Source: an uncultured bacterium
GTDB taxonomy: Bacteria; Bacteroidota; Bacteroidia; Bacteroidales; Muribaculaceae
Direction of reading: 5' to 3'
NCBI GenBank assembly: GCA_905214715.1
Contig: CAJMMT010000001.1
Coordinates: 62,001-126,000, forward strand
Length of the DNA stretch: 64,000 nucleotides
Positions within the stretch are counted from its first letter, which is position 1. Every line of letters starts with the position of its first letter. Under the pieces are notes generated by a model, which ran no database searches, was not told the origin of the DNA, and saw only the letters and a program-made list of their open reading frames with translations. Below are positions 41,846 to 50,227 of the stretch, piece by piece. Both the position numbers and the translations under genes were made by a program.

Positions 41846-42790
41846 TTATATGAAAGCTGCCGGTTTATAGCCGAGAAGGTATGCCAGTGTCTCCATCCTT
41901 TTTTTCCCTTGTGGCTGAAGTGAAAGGATTTCTATCCATTGGTCGGATGCAGCCACAAGAAGCTCTTTTTTCCCGATTCTTACCGTTCCAGGCGATGTGT
42001 CGCGGACGGCCTCATCGGTAAGTCTGCTTTCAAAGATTTTTACGTCTGATGTTTTTCCCGATATATCGGTTACGGTTGTCCAGGCAGCCGGGTAGGGAGA
42101 GAGACCGCGTATATGGTTATGTATATCGGCGGCATTGCGGTTCCAGTTGATACGGCAGTCTTCCTTGAAAATCTTGGGTGCCGGTATATATTCCCCTTCC
42201 GGCTGGGGATGACATGTTGCGTTGCCCGCTTCTATGTCGGCTACGGTCTTCACTACCATTGATGCCCCGAGCGCCATAAGCTTATCGTGTACGTCGCCTA
42301 CATTCTCTTCCGGGAGAATGTCTATTTCCTGTTGATCTATTATATCTCCGGTGTCTATTTCATGTTTCAGGAAGAATGTAGTTACTCCTGTTTTAGTATC
42401 GCCGTTCATTACTGCGCGGTTTATAGGCGCGGCTCCACGATAGCGGGGCAGCAGCGAGGCGTGAAGGTTGAATGTACCTTTAGGTGGCATGGCCCAAACT
42501 GTTTCGGGTAGCATACGGAATGCTATGACTATGAAAAGATCTGCTCCGATATCGCGAAGCCGGGAGATGAATTCAGGGTCCTTAAGGTTTCGGGGCTGCA
42601 ACACCGGAATGTCATGTTCCACGGCATACTTCTTTACATCCGACTGGAGCATATGGTGTCCGCGTCCCGCAGGTTTGTCAGGCATTGTAACTACAGCGGC
42701 GATGTCGGCGCCGTTCTTGACAAGTGCGTCAAGACTTGCCACGGCGAATTCAGGTGTGCCGAAAAATACTATTTTCATTTTCTTTTTCAT
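41846..42790 (-). CDS. fmt: Methionyl-tRNA formyltransferase
   Basis: The product is 314 aa. Both ATG 42790 and ATG 42778 (MKIVFFGTPEFAVASL) are possible; the latter matches the family N-terminus better. The formyltransferase domain has the catalytic FNLHASLLPRYRGAAPIN with Asn and His, and an Asp in HEIDTGDIIDQQ. The C-terminal OB-like domain starts near residue 210. It formylates the initiator tRNA. It lies between the CLC channel gene and menD and has its own -7 element, so fmt-menDBC may be a separate transcript. Confidence 0.96.
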   Translation of the reverse strand: MKKKMKIVFFGTPEFAVASLDALVKNGADIAAVVTMPDKPAGRGHHMLQSDVKKYAVEHDIPVLQPRNLKDPEFISRLRDIGADLFIVIAFRMLPETVWAMPPKGTFNLHASLLPRYRGAAPINRAVMNGDTKTGVTTFFLKHEIDTGDIIDQQEIDILPEENVGDVHDKLMALGASMVVKTVADIEAGNATCHPQPEGEYIPAPKIFKEDCRINWNRNAADIHNHIRGLSPYPAAWTTVTDISGKTSDVKIFESRLTDEAVRDTSPGTVRIGKKELLVAASDQWIEILSLQPQGKKRMETLAYLLGYKPAAFI

Positions 42791-42815
42791 TTCTGCGTTA
42801 TTCGTTCCTTTACCG

Positions 42816-42823
42816 CAAATTTA
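42816..42823 (-). promoter_or_regulatory. -7 element upstream of fmt
   Basis: On the minus strand TAAATTTG (complement of 42816-42823) fits TAnnTTTG exactly, 26 bp before the fmt start at 42790. No clear -33 box was seen. Confidence 0.5.
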
Positions 42824-42864
42824 CAACAATAAATTCTCCCGATTCTTTTATCCATCCCATCCGG

Positions 42865-44664
42865 TTAATCATCGGTATAATGTCTGAGTACCCGCCGGTA
42901 GGAGTTGAATATCTTTGATTTGGATACAAATCCTATATACTTGTCATTGTCTACTACGGGCAGGTTCCATGCTCCGGTGCGGTCGAATGTAGCCATTACC
43001 TCCTCCATCGTGGAGTGTAGCTCGATGCGGGCCGGAGGCATGGACATGAACCGGGATACGTGCATCTTTTTATATAGATCAGGCCTGAACATTATGTTCC
43101 GTATATCATCGAGAAGAACCACTCCCTTCAGATTCCCTTCGGAATCCGTTACCGGAAACAGATTTCGGTGGCATGTCTGTATCACGTCCACAACCTCTTT
43201 AAGGCTCATCTCCGGATGCACTTCGCTGAAATCCTTTTCGATTACATTTTCCACTTTAAGGAGAGTCAGAACGGCCTTGTCTTTCTGGTGGGTCAGCAGG
43301 TCGCCGGCTTTGGCCAGACGCATGGTGTATATGCTGTATGGCTCGAATATCCTTATGGTCATATATGCGAGAGTGGATACTATCAGTAACGGTAGAAAGA
43401 GGTTATAACCGCCTGTCATCTCGGCTGTAAGGAAGATTGCCATCAGCGGTGCGTGCATCACGCCGCTCATTACGCCGGCCATACCCATGAGGGCGAAATT
43501 CTTCGTGGAGATAGGTATGCCGAAATCAAAGTTGTTAAAGACAAAAGCAAATAGGAATCCGGTCATGGCCCCTACGAACAGCGAAGGAGCGAAAGTACCG
43601 CCTACGCCTCCGGCGCCGTTAGTTGCCGACGTAGCGAAACCCTTCAGCAATATTATCAACGTAATGAAGAGCATTATAAACCATGTCTGGTGCCGGTCCA
43701 CATAAAACAATGTACCGTCGAGAATGTCTTCTGTTTTCCCGTCAAGCAACTGGTTTATGGCGTCGTATCCTTCGCCGTAGAGGGGTGGGAATATGAAAAT
43801 TAGCATGGCAAGAATAGCTCCGCCAACGCATATCTTTATCCAGCGTCTTTTCAGTTTCCTGAAAAATCCCTCCATCGCGATCATCGTGCGTGTGAAATAT
43901 AGCGACACAAATCCGCATATTATCCCGAGAACTATGGTATAGGGTATTTTGGCGGTTATGAAATCTTCACTTTGCGAAAAGAAAAACTCAGCATTATAGC
44001 CTTCAAGTATATACGCTACCGTAGCTCCGGTAATGGATGAGATAAGCAGAGGCATTACGGTCGCCCCGGTAAGGTCTATCATCAGCACTTCGAGTGTGAA
44101 CAGCATACCGGCTATAGGGGCGCGGAAGATACCGGCGATACCGGCGGCCGCTCCACAACCTACAAGCAACATCAATATCCTTGGCGACAGTCTGAATGCC
44201 TGTCCGATGTTTGACCCTATGGCCGCTCCGGTAAATACTATCGGACCCTCGGCTCCTACCGAGCCTCCGAAGCCTATCGTTATGGACGAGGCCACAAGCG
44301 AGGCGTAGGTATTTTTCTTTTTGAGTCGCGATTTACGTCTTGATATGGCGAAAAGCACTCTGGTCACACCATGAGAGATATTGTCTTTTACCACATACTT
44401 CACAAACAGGGATACTATAAGAATACCCACGACAGGATATATGAGGAATATGTAGTTGCCTGTCGTTATGTTTATATGCGCGGTGAGGAAATGCGAAATT
44501 GTATGGATAAGCCATTTGAGCAACTGGGCCGCGAATCCGCATATGACACCGACCACCAGGGCGAGGATGATAAGGAAATTGCTTTCCTTTATATGGCGTT
44601 CGCGCCAGCTCACTACCCGGGCCCACCATTCCGTAAATCTGTTATGTGTCTCTTTATATGCCAT
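42865..44664 (-). CDS. CLC-family chloride channel/transporter with C-terminal CBS domains
   Basis: The product is 599 aa. About residues 28-435 form the CLC membrane domain. GFGGSVGAEGPIV carries the gating glutamate Glu139, and GGVGGTFAPSLFVGA is the third selectivity motif. Two CBS domains follow (about 455-520 and 530-590). In the segment RAPIAGMLFTLEVLMIDL, the position that is the internal proton-transfer glutamate in the E. coli antiporter (second Glu of IIEEM) is Val193, as in channel-type CLCs. A passive channel or uncoupled transporter is therefore more likely than a 2Cl-/H+ exchanger; this is inference. It starts 10 bp after the sugar-transferase gene. Confidence 0.9.
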   Translation of the reverse strand: MAYKETHNRFTEWWARVVSWRERHIKESNFLIILALVVGVICGFAAQLLKWLIHTISHFLTAHINITTGNYIFLIYPVVGILIVSLFVKYVVKDNISHGVTRVLFAISRRKSRLKKKNTYASLVASSITIGFGGSVGAEGPIVFTGAAIGSNIGQAFRLSPRILMLLVGCGAAAGIAGIFRAPIAGMLFTLEVLMIDLTGATVMPLLISSITGATVAYILEGYNAEFFFSQSEDFITAKIPYTIVLGIICGFVSLYFTRTMIAMEGFFRKLKRRWIKICVGGAILAMLIFIFPPLYGEGYDAINQLLDGKTEDILDGTLFYVDRHQTWFIMLFITLIILLKGFATSATNGAGGVGGTFAPSLFVGAMTGFLFAFVFNNFDFGIPISTKNFALMGMAGVMSGVMHAPLMAIFLTAEMTGGYNLFLPLLIVSTLAYMTIRIFEPYSIYTMRLAKAGDLLTHQKDKAVLTLLKVENVIEKDFSEVHPEMSLKEVVDVIQTCHRNLFPVTDSEGNLKGVVLLDDIRNIMFRPDLYKKMHVSRFMSMPPARIELHSTMEEVMATFDRTGAWNLPVVDNDKYIGFVSKSKIFNSYRRVLRHYTDD

Positions 44665-44674
44665 ATGTAGTCAT

Positions 44675-46120
44675 TTATTTCCCCTTGCCTCCTATTACTG
44701 TCTTTACGGTGTAAAGCAGTATCTTGGCATCGACTGCCAGGGACATGTTGGAGAGATATATGAGGTCATATCTTGTGCGTCTCACCATCTCCTCAAGTGA
44801 GGAGGCGTAACCATACTTCACCATTCCCCATGATGTGATTCCTGGTCTTACCTGATGGATAAGCGTGTAGTAAGGCGCCTGTTTTACGATTTGGTTTATG
44901 AAGAATGCGCGTTCAGGTCTTGGCCCTACGAGCGACATGTCGCCGCGCAATACATTCCAGAATTGAGGCAATTCATCTATGCGGTATTTTCGCAGGAACT
45001 TACCTATGCCGGTTATTCTCGTGTCGGTATCGCTCGACAGCTGCGGGCCGTTGGCCTCGGCATCGTCGCGCATACTTCGGAACTTGTATATCCTGAAAGG
45101 TTTGCGGTGTTTGCCTATGCGCTCCTGAGAGTAAATTATATTACCGTCAGAATCCAGTTTTATAGCAATCGCTACTGCGAGCATAACCGGTGACAGGATT
45201 ATAAGAGCGATAATGGAGAGAATGACATCAGCGGCCCGTTTTATTGCCAACGCAGAGTTGGACACTACCGGACGTGTAATGTCGATGAATGGCTCTGCAT
45301 ATATGTCCTGCATATGGATGGCCGAGGTCATGTACGAGAGCGTGTCAGGTTGTATCTTTATCGGAATATCGAGACCGAACAGTTGGTAAAGAAGGCCGAG
45401 CGTACGGTTTTCATCGGGTGATTCCAGAGATATTATCAGTCGGTCGATGTCAAGTTTCTTGCAGATTGTCGGTAACTCCGAAAGACGGAAGACCGGTTTG
45501 CCGTCATATATCTGGTGTTCCTCGGGCACCTTCACGAACCCACACACTCTGCAGCCCAAAGTCGATTTGGCTTCCGAGAGGTTGATAGCAGTCTGGCGCG
45601 ATGCCGCCGAATTACCGATAATCAGAGTATTGAAGTGCCATTTGCGTTTGCGCAGCCTGTTGATGGCGTGCTGGGTGATGGATATTCGTCCGGCATACAC
45701 CACCAAAAACAGCAATCCTGTCAAAATGAGTATAAGTCCCCAGTTTGAACTACGGTGGGTAAGTTGGTCGTTCGTGAGCAACGCCAGGTATATCAAGGCT
45801 GTGTTTATGAGCGACGAGAAGAAGGTGGTTATGAGCTCCTGCAGACGCGACTTATCGAACGGTACTGCATAATATCCCGACAGCCAGTATATTATCAATG
45901 CGAGTAGCGGAACGAGAATTTGCTCCCACACCAATTTGGGCTGACTCAGAAAATTGACGAGGATATTCCAGTCTCTCGGCAGATCCTCTCCTCCCGGGAA
46001 ACCGTATAGTACGAGAAAACGGGCAATGTTGAAAAGGAAAAAAGCGACGCTTGTGGTAATCCAGTCCATTACCACATACTTGAGCCTCTGTTTGGCCGCC
46101 GGGAGTACTTTTCCTTTCAT
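44675..46120 (-). CDS. Undecaprenyl-phosphate sugar-1-phosphate transferase (WcaJ/WbaP-like)
   Basis: The product is 481 aa. Four hydrophobic helices lie in residues about 15-145. A Rossmann-like CoA_binding_3 segment follows (HFNTLIIGNSAASRQTAINL), then one further helix (about 285-310). The catalytic bacterial sugar-transferase domain has YSQERIGKHRKPFRIYKFRS, RITGIGKFLRKYRIDELPQF and MSLVGPRPERAFFI. The enzyme starts capsule, exopolysaccharide or O-antigen repeat synthesis by loading a hexose-1-phosphate on undecaprenyl phosphate. No glycosyltransferases, flippase or polymerase are nearby, so it works with loci elsewhere. It lies between tsaC (58 bp gap) and the CLC gene (10 bp gap). Confidence 0.92.
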   Translation of the reverse strand: MKGKVLPAAKQRLKYVVMDWITTSVAFFLFNIARFLVLYGFPGGEDLPRDWNILVNFLSQPKLVWEQILVPLLALIIYWLSGYYAVPFDKSRLQELITTFFSSLINTALIYLALLTNDQLTHRSSNWGLILILTGLLFLVVYAGRISITQHAINRLRKRKWHFNTLIIGNSAASRQTAINLSEAKSTLGCRVCGFVKVPEEHQIYDGKPVFRLSELPTICKKLDIDRLIISLESPDENRTLGLLYQLFGLDIPIKIQPDTLSYMTSAIHMQDIYAEPFIDITRPVVSNSALAIKRAADVILSIIALIILSPVMLAVAIAIKLDSDGNIIYSQERIGKHRKPFRIYKFRSMRDDAEANGPQLSSDTDTRITGIGKFLRKYRIDELPQFWNVLRGDMSLVGPRPERAFFINQIVKQAPYYTLIHQVRPGITSWGMVKYGYASSLEEMVRRTRYDLIYLSNMSLAVDAKILLYTVKTVIGGKGK

Positions 46121-46178
46121 TTAGTGCTGTTGTGTTTTGCGAATTGAAAACCGCTTGATTTTTCCGAAAGAGTTCCGG

Positions 46179-46817
46179 TTAGCGTATAATGGTTATTACT
46201 CCGGAATTGGTCAGTTTGATTATGCCGCTCGGAGAAGGAAGATTCGTTTCTTCTCTACGCCAGTCCACGACATAATCCACACTCTTCTTTATCTCGTCTG
46301 ATATCTCGGAGAATGTGCGGGGAGTGGGCTCACCTGAGATGTTGGCCGAGGTTGATACCACCGGCTTGCGCAGCCGCTGACATAGATTTTTCGAGAAGGC
46401 TTCTCTTGTTATGCGTATGCCGAGCGATCCGTCGGGTGCGAGCAACTCTTTAGCCACACCTACGGGATTATCATAAATCACGGTCAGGGGTTTGTCGGCC
46501 GCCTCAGTAAGCTGCCAGGCTACCTCCGGTATCTCCTTCACCGTGCGGTCAAGCTCACCTTCGGAACCTACGAGAACAAGCATCGACTTGGAATCCTCGC
46601 GCTGTTTTATGGCGTATATCTTTTTTATGGCTTCAGGATTGGAGGCATCGCACCCAAGTCCCCACACCGTGTCGGTAGGGTAGAGTATCACACCTCCCTT
46701 ACGCATAACATCGACGGCCCGTGTTATCTCGGCATTCATGCGTGATTTCTCGGCCGCATCGCGTGGTGTGTGCGTTTCCGGATTATATATCGGCTCAGAA
46801 TCTTGTTCAAACTCCAT
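46179..46817 (-). CDS. tsaC: L-threonylcarbamoyladenylate synthase (t6A)
   Basis: The product is 212 aa from the ATG at 46817 (MEFEQDSEPIYNPE). The frame is open to 46970 but would then overlap nadE. It is a YrdC/Sua5 domain: GGVILYPTDTVWGLGCDAS, the ATP/threonine site KQREDSKSMLVLV, and SLGIRITREAF plus PVVSTSANISGEPTP at the end. It makes threonylcarbamoyl-AMP for the t6A37 modification of ANN-decoding tRNAs. TsaD, which transfers the group, is encoded 4 kb away in this window. It lacks the Sua5 C-terminal domain, so TsaC is the better name. It is 55 bp after nadE. Confidence 0.92.
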   Translation of the reverse strand: MEFEQDSEPIYNPETHTPRDAAEKSRMNAEITRAVDVMRKGGVILYPTDTVWGLGCDASNPEAIKKIYAIKQREDSKSMLVLVGSEGELDRTVKEIPEVAWQLTEAADKPLTVIYDNPVGVAKELLAPDGSLGIRITREAFSKNLCQRLRKPVVSTSANISGEPTPRTFSEISDEIKKSVDYVVDWRREETNLPSPSGIIKLTNSGVITIIR

Positions 46818-46872
46818 AACTATATTCAAAATTACGAAAAATTTCGATATTCTTCTCTCCGCAGCTTCCCAT

Positions 46873-48837
46873 TCAATCTTCAAAATCGCGCCATAACCGT
46901 GATATGGAGTCAGATGGCATTCTCCAGTCTCCTCGTGGCGAGAGACATACCGATCCAACCTTCGGCCCATCAGGCATACATGAACGTTTGAACTGCTGAT
47001 TGAAGAAACGGCGGTAGAAGGTCTCCATCCATTTTACTATGGTCTTGCTGTCATATTTCCCCTCGAACGCTTTTTCGGCTAATGCCAGAATCTTGATATT
47101 GCGGAACCCGTTTCGGAGAGTGTGGAAGAGGAAGAAATCGTGAAGCTCGTATGGTCCTACAAGGTCTTCTGTTTTCTGCTCAATCCTGTCTGCATTGTCG
47201 GCCGCCGGAATCAGTTCGGGCGAAATAGGTGTATCAGCTATATCGCGGAGCGTGGCTGCGATTTCTTTATTATCGTGGTTCTCGGCATCGGTCGCGAACC
47301 ATTCCACAAGGTATTTTACCAGCGTTTTCGGTACCGATGCGTTGACTCCATACATCGACATCTGGTCGCCGTTATATGTACACCAGCCGAGGGCGAGTTC
47401 CGACAGGTCGCCGGTACCCACAACAATTCCACCTGTCTTGTTAGCCATGTCCATGAGAATCTGGGTGCGTTCGCGGGCTTGTGAATTCTCGTAGGTGGCA
47501 TCATGTTTTGCCGGGTCCTGCTCTATATCGCGGAAATGAAGTTCGACGGCATCTCCGATGGGGATCTCAAGAGCTGTAACGCCGAGCAACTGCATTAGAT
47601 TCCATGCGTTTCCGTGCGTGCGGCTTGTGGTGCCGAAGCCCGGCATGGTGATAGCGGTAATGTCGGAGTGCGGTTTGCCGAGTATATCCACGGCACGTAC
47701 CGCAACCATCAGAGCTAATGTGGAATCAAGTCCTCCTGATATGCCGATTACCATCTTGCCGGTGCCTATGGCGTTAAGACGACGGGCCAGACCCCAGGCC
47801 TGGATGGATATTATCTCCTCGCAGTGTTCGCGAAGATGTGTGGGGTCGGACGGCACAAAGGGGTGGGGGTCTATCGTGCGGAGAATCTCGGTTTTCTCTG
47901 AGGGGGTCTCAAGCCATTTTTGCGCATAAAGTCCTCTTGCTTCGCGGTATTCTTTCTGAAGGGCCACATTCTCGGCGGCAGGGTCGGCGAAGCTTGAGAA
48001 TCGTCTGCGGTCCTGTCTCAGTTTCTCAACGTCTATGTCTACGCATATCAGCTGTTCTCGGAGGTCGAAACGTCGGCTTTCGGCCAATATGACCCCATCT
48101 TCAGCTATAATCGCATTTCCTGAAAACACAAGATCGGTGCTTGACTCGCCCCAACCGGCCGAAGAGTATATATAGCCGCAACGCGCTACTGCACTGCGGT
48201 TTTTTATCAGGTTCTTAAGATAGTTATGCTTTCCGATCAGCTCATCGGTGGCCGATAGATTGCATATGATGTCGGCACCGGCGAGAGCAGCCAGTGTGCC
48301 AGGTGTCTGCGGCACCCACATATCCTCGCATATCTCCACACCTACTTTCACATCGTCGAATGTGAAAAGCAGGTCAGTGCCGAACGGCACATTGAGATTG
48401 CCACCTATGTTTATTGACTCTCCGGTTACGCCACGGCCGGACGCGAACCATCGTTTTTCATAAAACTCGTTGTAGTTGGGGAGATAGGACTTGGGTACCA
48501 CGCCGGTCACAGCTCCGTTCTGGATAACTACCGCGCAGTTGAACAGGTGGTTTCGGTGGGCGAGCGGCGCGCCTACTATCATGGCGAGTTCCATCTCGGC
48601 AGATTCATCTGCAAGCATTTCGAGGGCTTCTATGGTCGCGTCGAGCAACGTCTGCTGGTTGAAAAGGTCGGCGCAGGTATATCCGGTAACGGAAAGCTCC
48701 GGGAAAACCACCAGCGTGGCGCCTTTTTGCCGTGCCTCACGGGCAAGCGTTATGATATTTTTTATATTGCTGAACGGGTCAGCGAGGTGTACCTCCGGTA
48801 TTGCGGCGGCGACTCTGAAGAAACCCAGATTATCCAT
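46873..48837 (-). CDS. nadE: Glutamine-dependent NAD+ synthetase
   Basis: The product is 654 aa, two domains. Residues about 1-290 are a carbon-nitrogen hydrolase (glutaminase) with the Glu-Lys-Cys triad in VVFPELSVTGYTCAD, VPKSYLPNYNEFYEKRW and VGVEICEDMWVPQ. Residues about 330-650 are the NAD synthetase, with the PP-loop MVIGISGGLDSTLALMV and GTGDLSELALGWCTYNGDQM. It amidates nicotinic acid adenine dinucleotide with ammonia from glutamine. The length is standard for the two-domain form. It is the first gene of the leftward run that leads to tsaC and beyond. Confidence 0.96.
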   Translation of the reverse strand: MDNLGFFRVAAAIPEVHLADPFSNIKNIITLAREARQKGATLVVFPELSVTGYTCADLFNQQTLLDATIEALEMLADESAEMELAMIVGAPLAHRNHLFNCAVVIQNGAVTGVVPKSYLPNYNEFYEKRWFASGRGVTGESINIGGNLNVPFGTDLLFTFDDVKVGVEICEDMWVPQTPGTLAALAGADIICNLSATDELIGKHNYLKNLIKNRSAVARCGYIYSSAGWGESSTDLVFSGNAIIAEDGVILAESRRFDLREQLICVDIDVEKLRQDRRRFSSFADPAAENVALQKEYREARGLYAQKWLETPSEKTEILRTIDPHPFVPSDPTHLREHCEEIISIQAWGLARRLNAIGTGKMVIGISGGLDSTLALMVAVRAVDILGKPHSDITAITMPGFGTTSRTHGNAWNLMQLLGVTALEIPIGDAVELHFRDIEQDPAKHDATYENSQARERTQILMDMANKTGGIVVGTGDLSELALGWCTYNGDQMSMYGVNASVPKTLVKYLVEWFATDAENHDNKEIAATLRDIADTPISPELIPAADNADRIEQKTEDLVGPYELHDFFLFHTLRNGFRNIKILALAEKAFEGKYDSKTIVKWMETFYRRFFNQQFKRSCMPDGPKVGSVCLSPRGDWRMPSDSISRLWRDFED

Positions 48838-48906
48838 GCTGTGCGGTTTATGTGGAGTTGTTTCGTATAGATCACGCTTCCATCCTGAGGGAGTGATAGC
48901 TTATTA

Positions 48907-48914
48907 CAAATATA
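48907..48914 (-). promoter_or_regulatory. -7 element upstream of nadE
   Basis: On the minus strand TATATTTG (complement of 48907-48914) matches TAnnTTTG exactly, about 70 bp before the nadE ATG. A plausible -33 region lies in the A/C-rich stretch at 48935-48941. Confidence 0.55.
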
Positions 48915-48943
48915 CGAAATAATTACGCCATATACAACAAAAA

Positions 48944-48967
48944 GCCGACCGGACTAAGCCGGTCGGC
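48944..48967 (-). terminator. Rho-independent terminator of the rpmB-rpmG operon
   Basis: GCCGACCGG at 48944-48952 pairs perfectly with CCGGTCGGC at 48959-48967 around a 6-nt loop. On the minus strand it is followed by TTTTTGTTG. It lies 26 bp after the stop of the DUF4295 gene. Confidence 0.88.
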
Positions 48968-48993
48968 GTGATATTATCAATTATGGAATGTGC

Positions 48994-49143
48994 TTATTTC
49001 AGAGCAGCCTGAACTGCATCGTTGGGCACCATTTCTTCTTTGAACACGTAAGCTCCGGTTTTGGGGCTACGTTCCATTTTGATGACTTTGCTGTAGGTGC
49101 GTCCTTCACCTTTCTGAAGAGACGCGACGGTTTTTTTTGCCAT
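48994..49143 (-). CDS. DUF4295 small protein, ribosomal-operon companion
   Basis: The product is a 49-aa basic protein beginning MAKKTVASLQKGEGRTYSKV and ending NDAVQAALK. It has the length and sequence of the DUF4295 family that accompanies rpmB and rpmG in Bacteroidetes. It starts 15 bp after rpmG and ends just before the operon terminator. Its function is not known; the basic charge and location suggest association with the ribosome. Confidence 0.9.
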   Translation of the reverse strand: MAKKTVASLQKGEGRTYSKVIKMERSPKTGAYVFKEEMVPNDAVQAALK

Positions 49144-49158
49144 GACTCAGTATGATGC

Positions 49159-49347
49159 TTATTTGATTTCTTTGTGAACGGTAACTTTCTTGAGGATGGG
49201 GTTGTACTTCTTCAACTCCATACGACCCGGGGTATTCTTGCGGTTTTTGGTGGTGATATAGCGAGACATACCGGGCATGCCGCTTGCCTTGTGTTCGGTG
49301 CATTCGAGAATCACCTGAACTCTGTTGCCTTTAGCTTTCTTTGCCAT
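49159..49347 (-). CDS. rpmG: 50S ribosomal protein L33
   Basis: The product is 62 aa, typical for L33 of this group: MAKKAKGNRVQVILECTEHK, then SRYITTKNRKNTPGRMELKK and YNPILKKVTVHKEIK. Only the first of the four Cys positions of zinc-binding L33 is kept, so it is a zinc-independent (C-minus-like) form. It lies between rpmB (103 bp upstream) and the DUF4295 gene (15 bp downstream). Confidence 0.96.
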   Translation of the reverse strand: MAKKAKGNRVQVILECTEHKASGMPGMSRYITTKNRKNTPGRMELKKYNPILKKVTVHKEIK

Positions 49348-49450
49348 TGGTTCTGATATCTTGGACCCTGATTGAATTGCAGGGTATCTGATTTATTATT
49401 GATGTGTTTGTTTATCGCTCCCTTAACAGGATATATGATGCGACCGACTC

Positions 49451-49714
49451 TTATAGAGAGACGATGGTCAGTTTCTTGAAATCCAGGTTGCCTTCAGCTT
49501 CGGCACGTTTCAATGCGGCGTTGAGACCGATTTTGTTGATGGTGCGCAGTGCGTGGGCGCTGAGGGTCAGTTCAATCCACATGTCCTGTTCTACCCAGTA
49601 GAACTTCTTTGTGTGGAGGTTTACATTGAATTTTCTTTTGGTGCGACGCTTGGAGTGGGAAACGTTGTTACCAACCGAAGCTTTTTTGCCTGTGATCTGA
49701 CAAATCTTTGACAT
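49451..49714 (-). CDS. rpmB: 50S ribosomal protein L28
   Basis: The product is 87 aa with the L28 signatures MSKICQITGKKASVGNNVSH, SKRRTKRKFNVNLHTKKFYW and TLSAHALRTINKIG. It is first in the rpmB-rpmG-DUF4295 operon. A well-spaced promoter lies about 180 bp upstream, leaving a leader of about 175 nt that could hold regulatory structure, although none was identified. Confidence 0.97.
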   Translation of the reverse strand: MSKICQITGKKASVGNNVSHSKRRTKRKFNVNLHTKKFYWVEQDMWIELTLSAHALRTINKIGLNAALKRAEAEGNLDFKKLTIVSL

Positions 49715-49896
49715 GGCTGTTTTGGTACTCTATTAAAATAAAAGTTTTAATTTCTGAGATTCCTCTTTTGCCATTGCGGGTGAGAAAGACCGCGACGACT
49801 TGTAATCTCTCGGATTCGGGCCGCCATCTCAGTTCTCATATCGTTGCCAATCGCATCTTTTTCAGCAACTTTACAGGATGTGCCACAAATCAGTTG

Positions 49897-49928
49897 CAAA
49901 GTTAAGAATTTTTTATCACCCCTGCAAA
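49897..49928 (-). promoter_or_regulatory. Promoter of rpmB-rpmG-DUF4295
   Basis: On the minus strand TTTG (complement of 49925-49928) and TAACTTTG (complement of 49897-49904) are separated by 20 bp, a perfect -33/-7 pair for the Bacteroidetes primary sigma factor. It overlaps the end of a decayed HTH gene. Confidence 0.75.
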
Positions 49929-50104
49929 TCTTCCCTCTTATTTTTCAGCCCATCTTTGCGGGGAAAGATTCCAATTCGATGTTTTCGGAGGAAGGCATCA
50001 AGGTCGGCGCAGCTGACGTAGTTTTCACGGCCTATTTGCGAGAAGGGGATGATGCGCTGGTCGTGGTAGTTTTGCCATGTCTTTGGTGAAACGCCAAGGA
50101 TTTT
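49916..50104 (-). pseudogene. Remnant of a helix-turn-helix (excisionase/MerR-like) protein
   Basis: An open stretch of 62 codons reads KILGVSPKTWQNYHDQRIIP, then FSQIGRENYVSCADLDAFLR, and ends at a TGA at 49916. This is the pattern of the small HTH_17-type DNA-binding proteins often carried by Bacteroidales mobile elements. No start codon precedes it: the frame reaches a stop about 20 codons upstream, near 50165, without an ATG, and the upstream residues are not HTH-like. It is therefore read as a truncated gene rather than a working one. It sits in the 513-bp gap between cinA and rpmB; the rest of that gap shows only the rpmB promoter. Use of a non-ATG start cannot be excluded. Confidence 0.6.
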
Positions 50105-50227
50105 ACAATTTATATATAATAGCGCGAAATGCAGTAAATCTAATACGATTTCGCTTAATTATAGATGTTGCAACCTTTCCCTTTTCTGCAATTTTTTTGA
50201 GGTACTCGAAAGGCGACTTCTGTGGCG

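Noticed and set aside
46818..46970. N-terminal extension of tsaC
   Set aside because: It would overlap the nadE coding region and lacks YrdC similarity; the ATG at 46817 fits the family.
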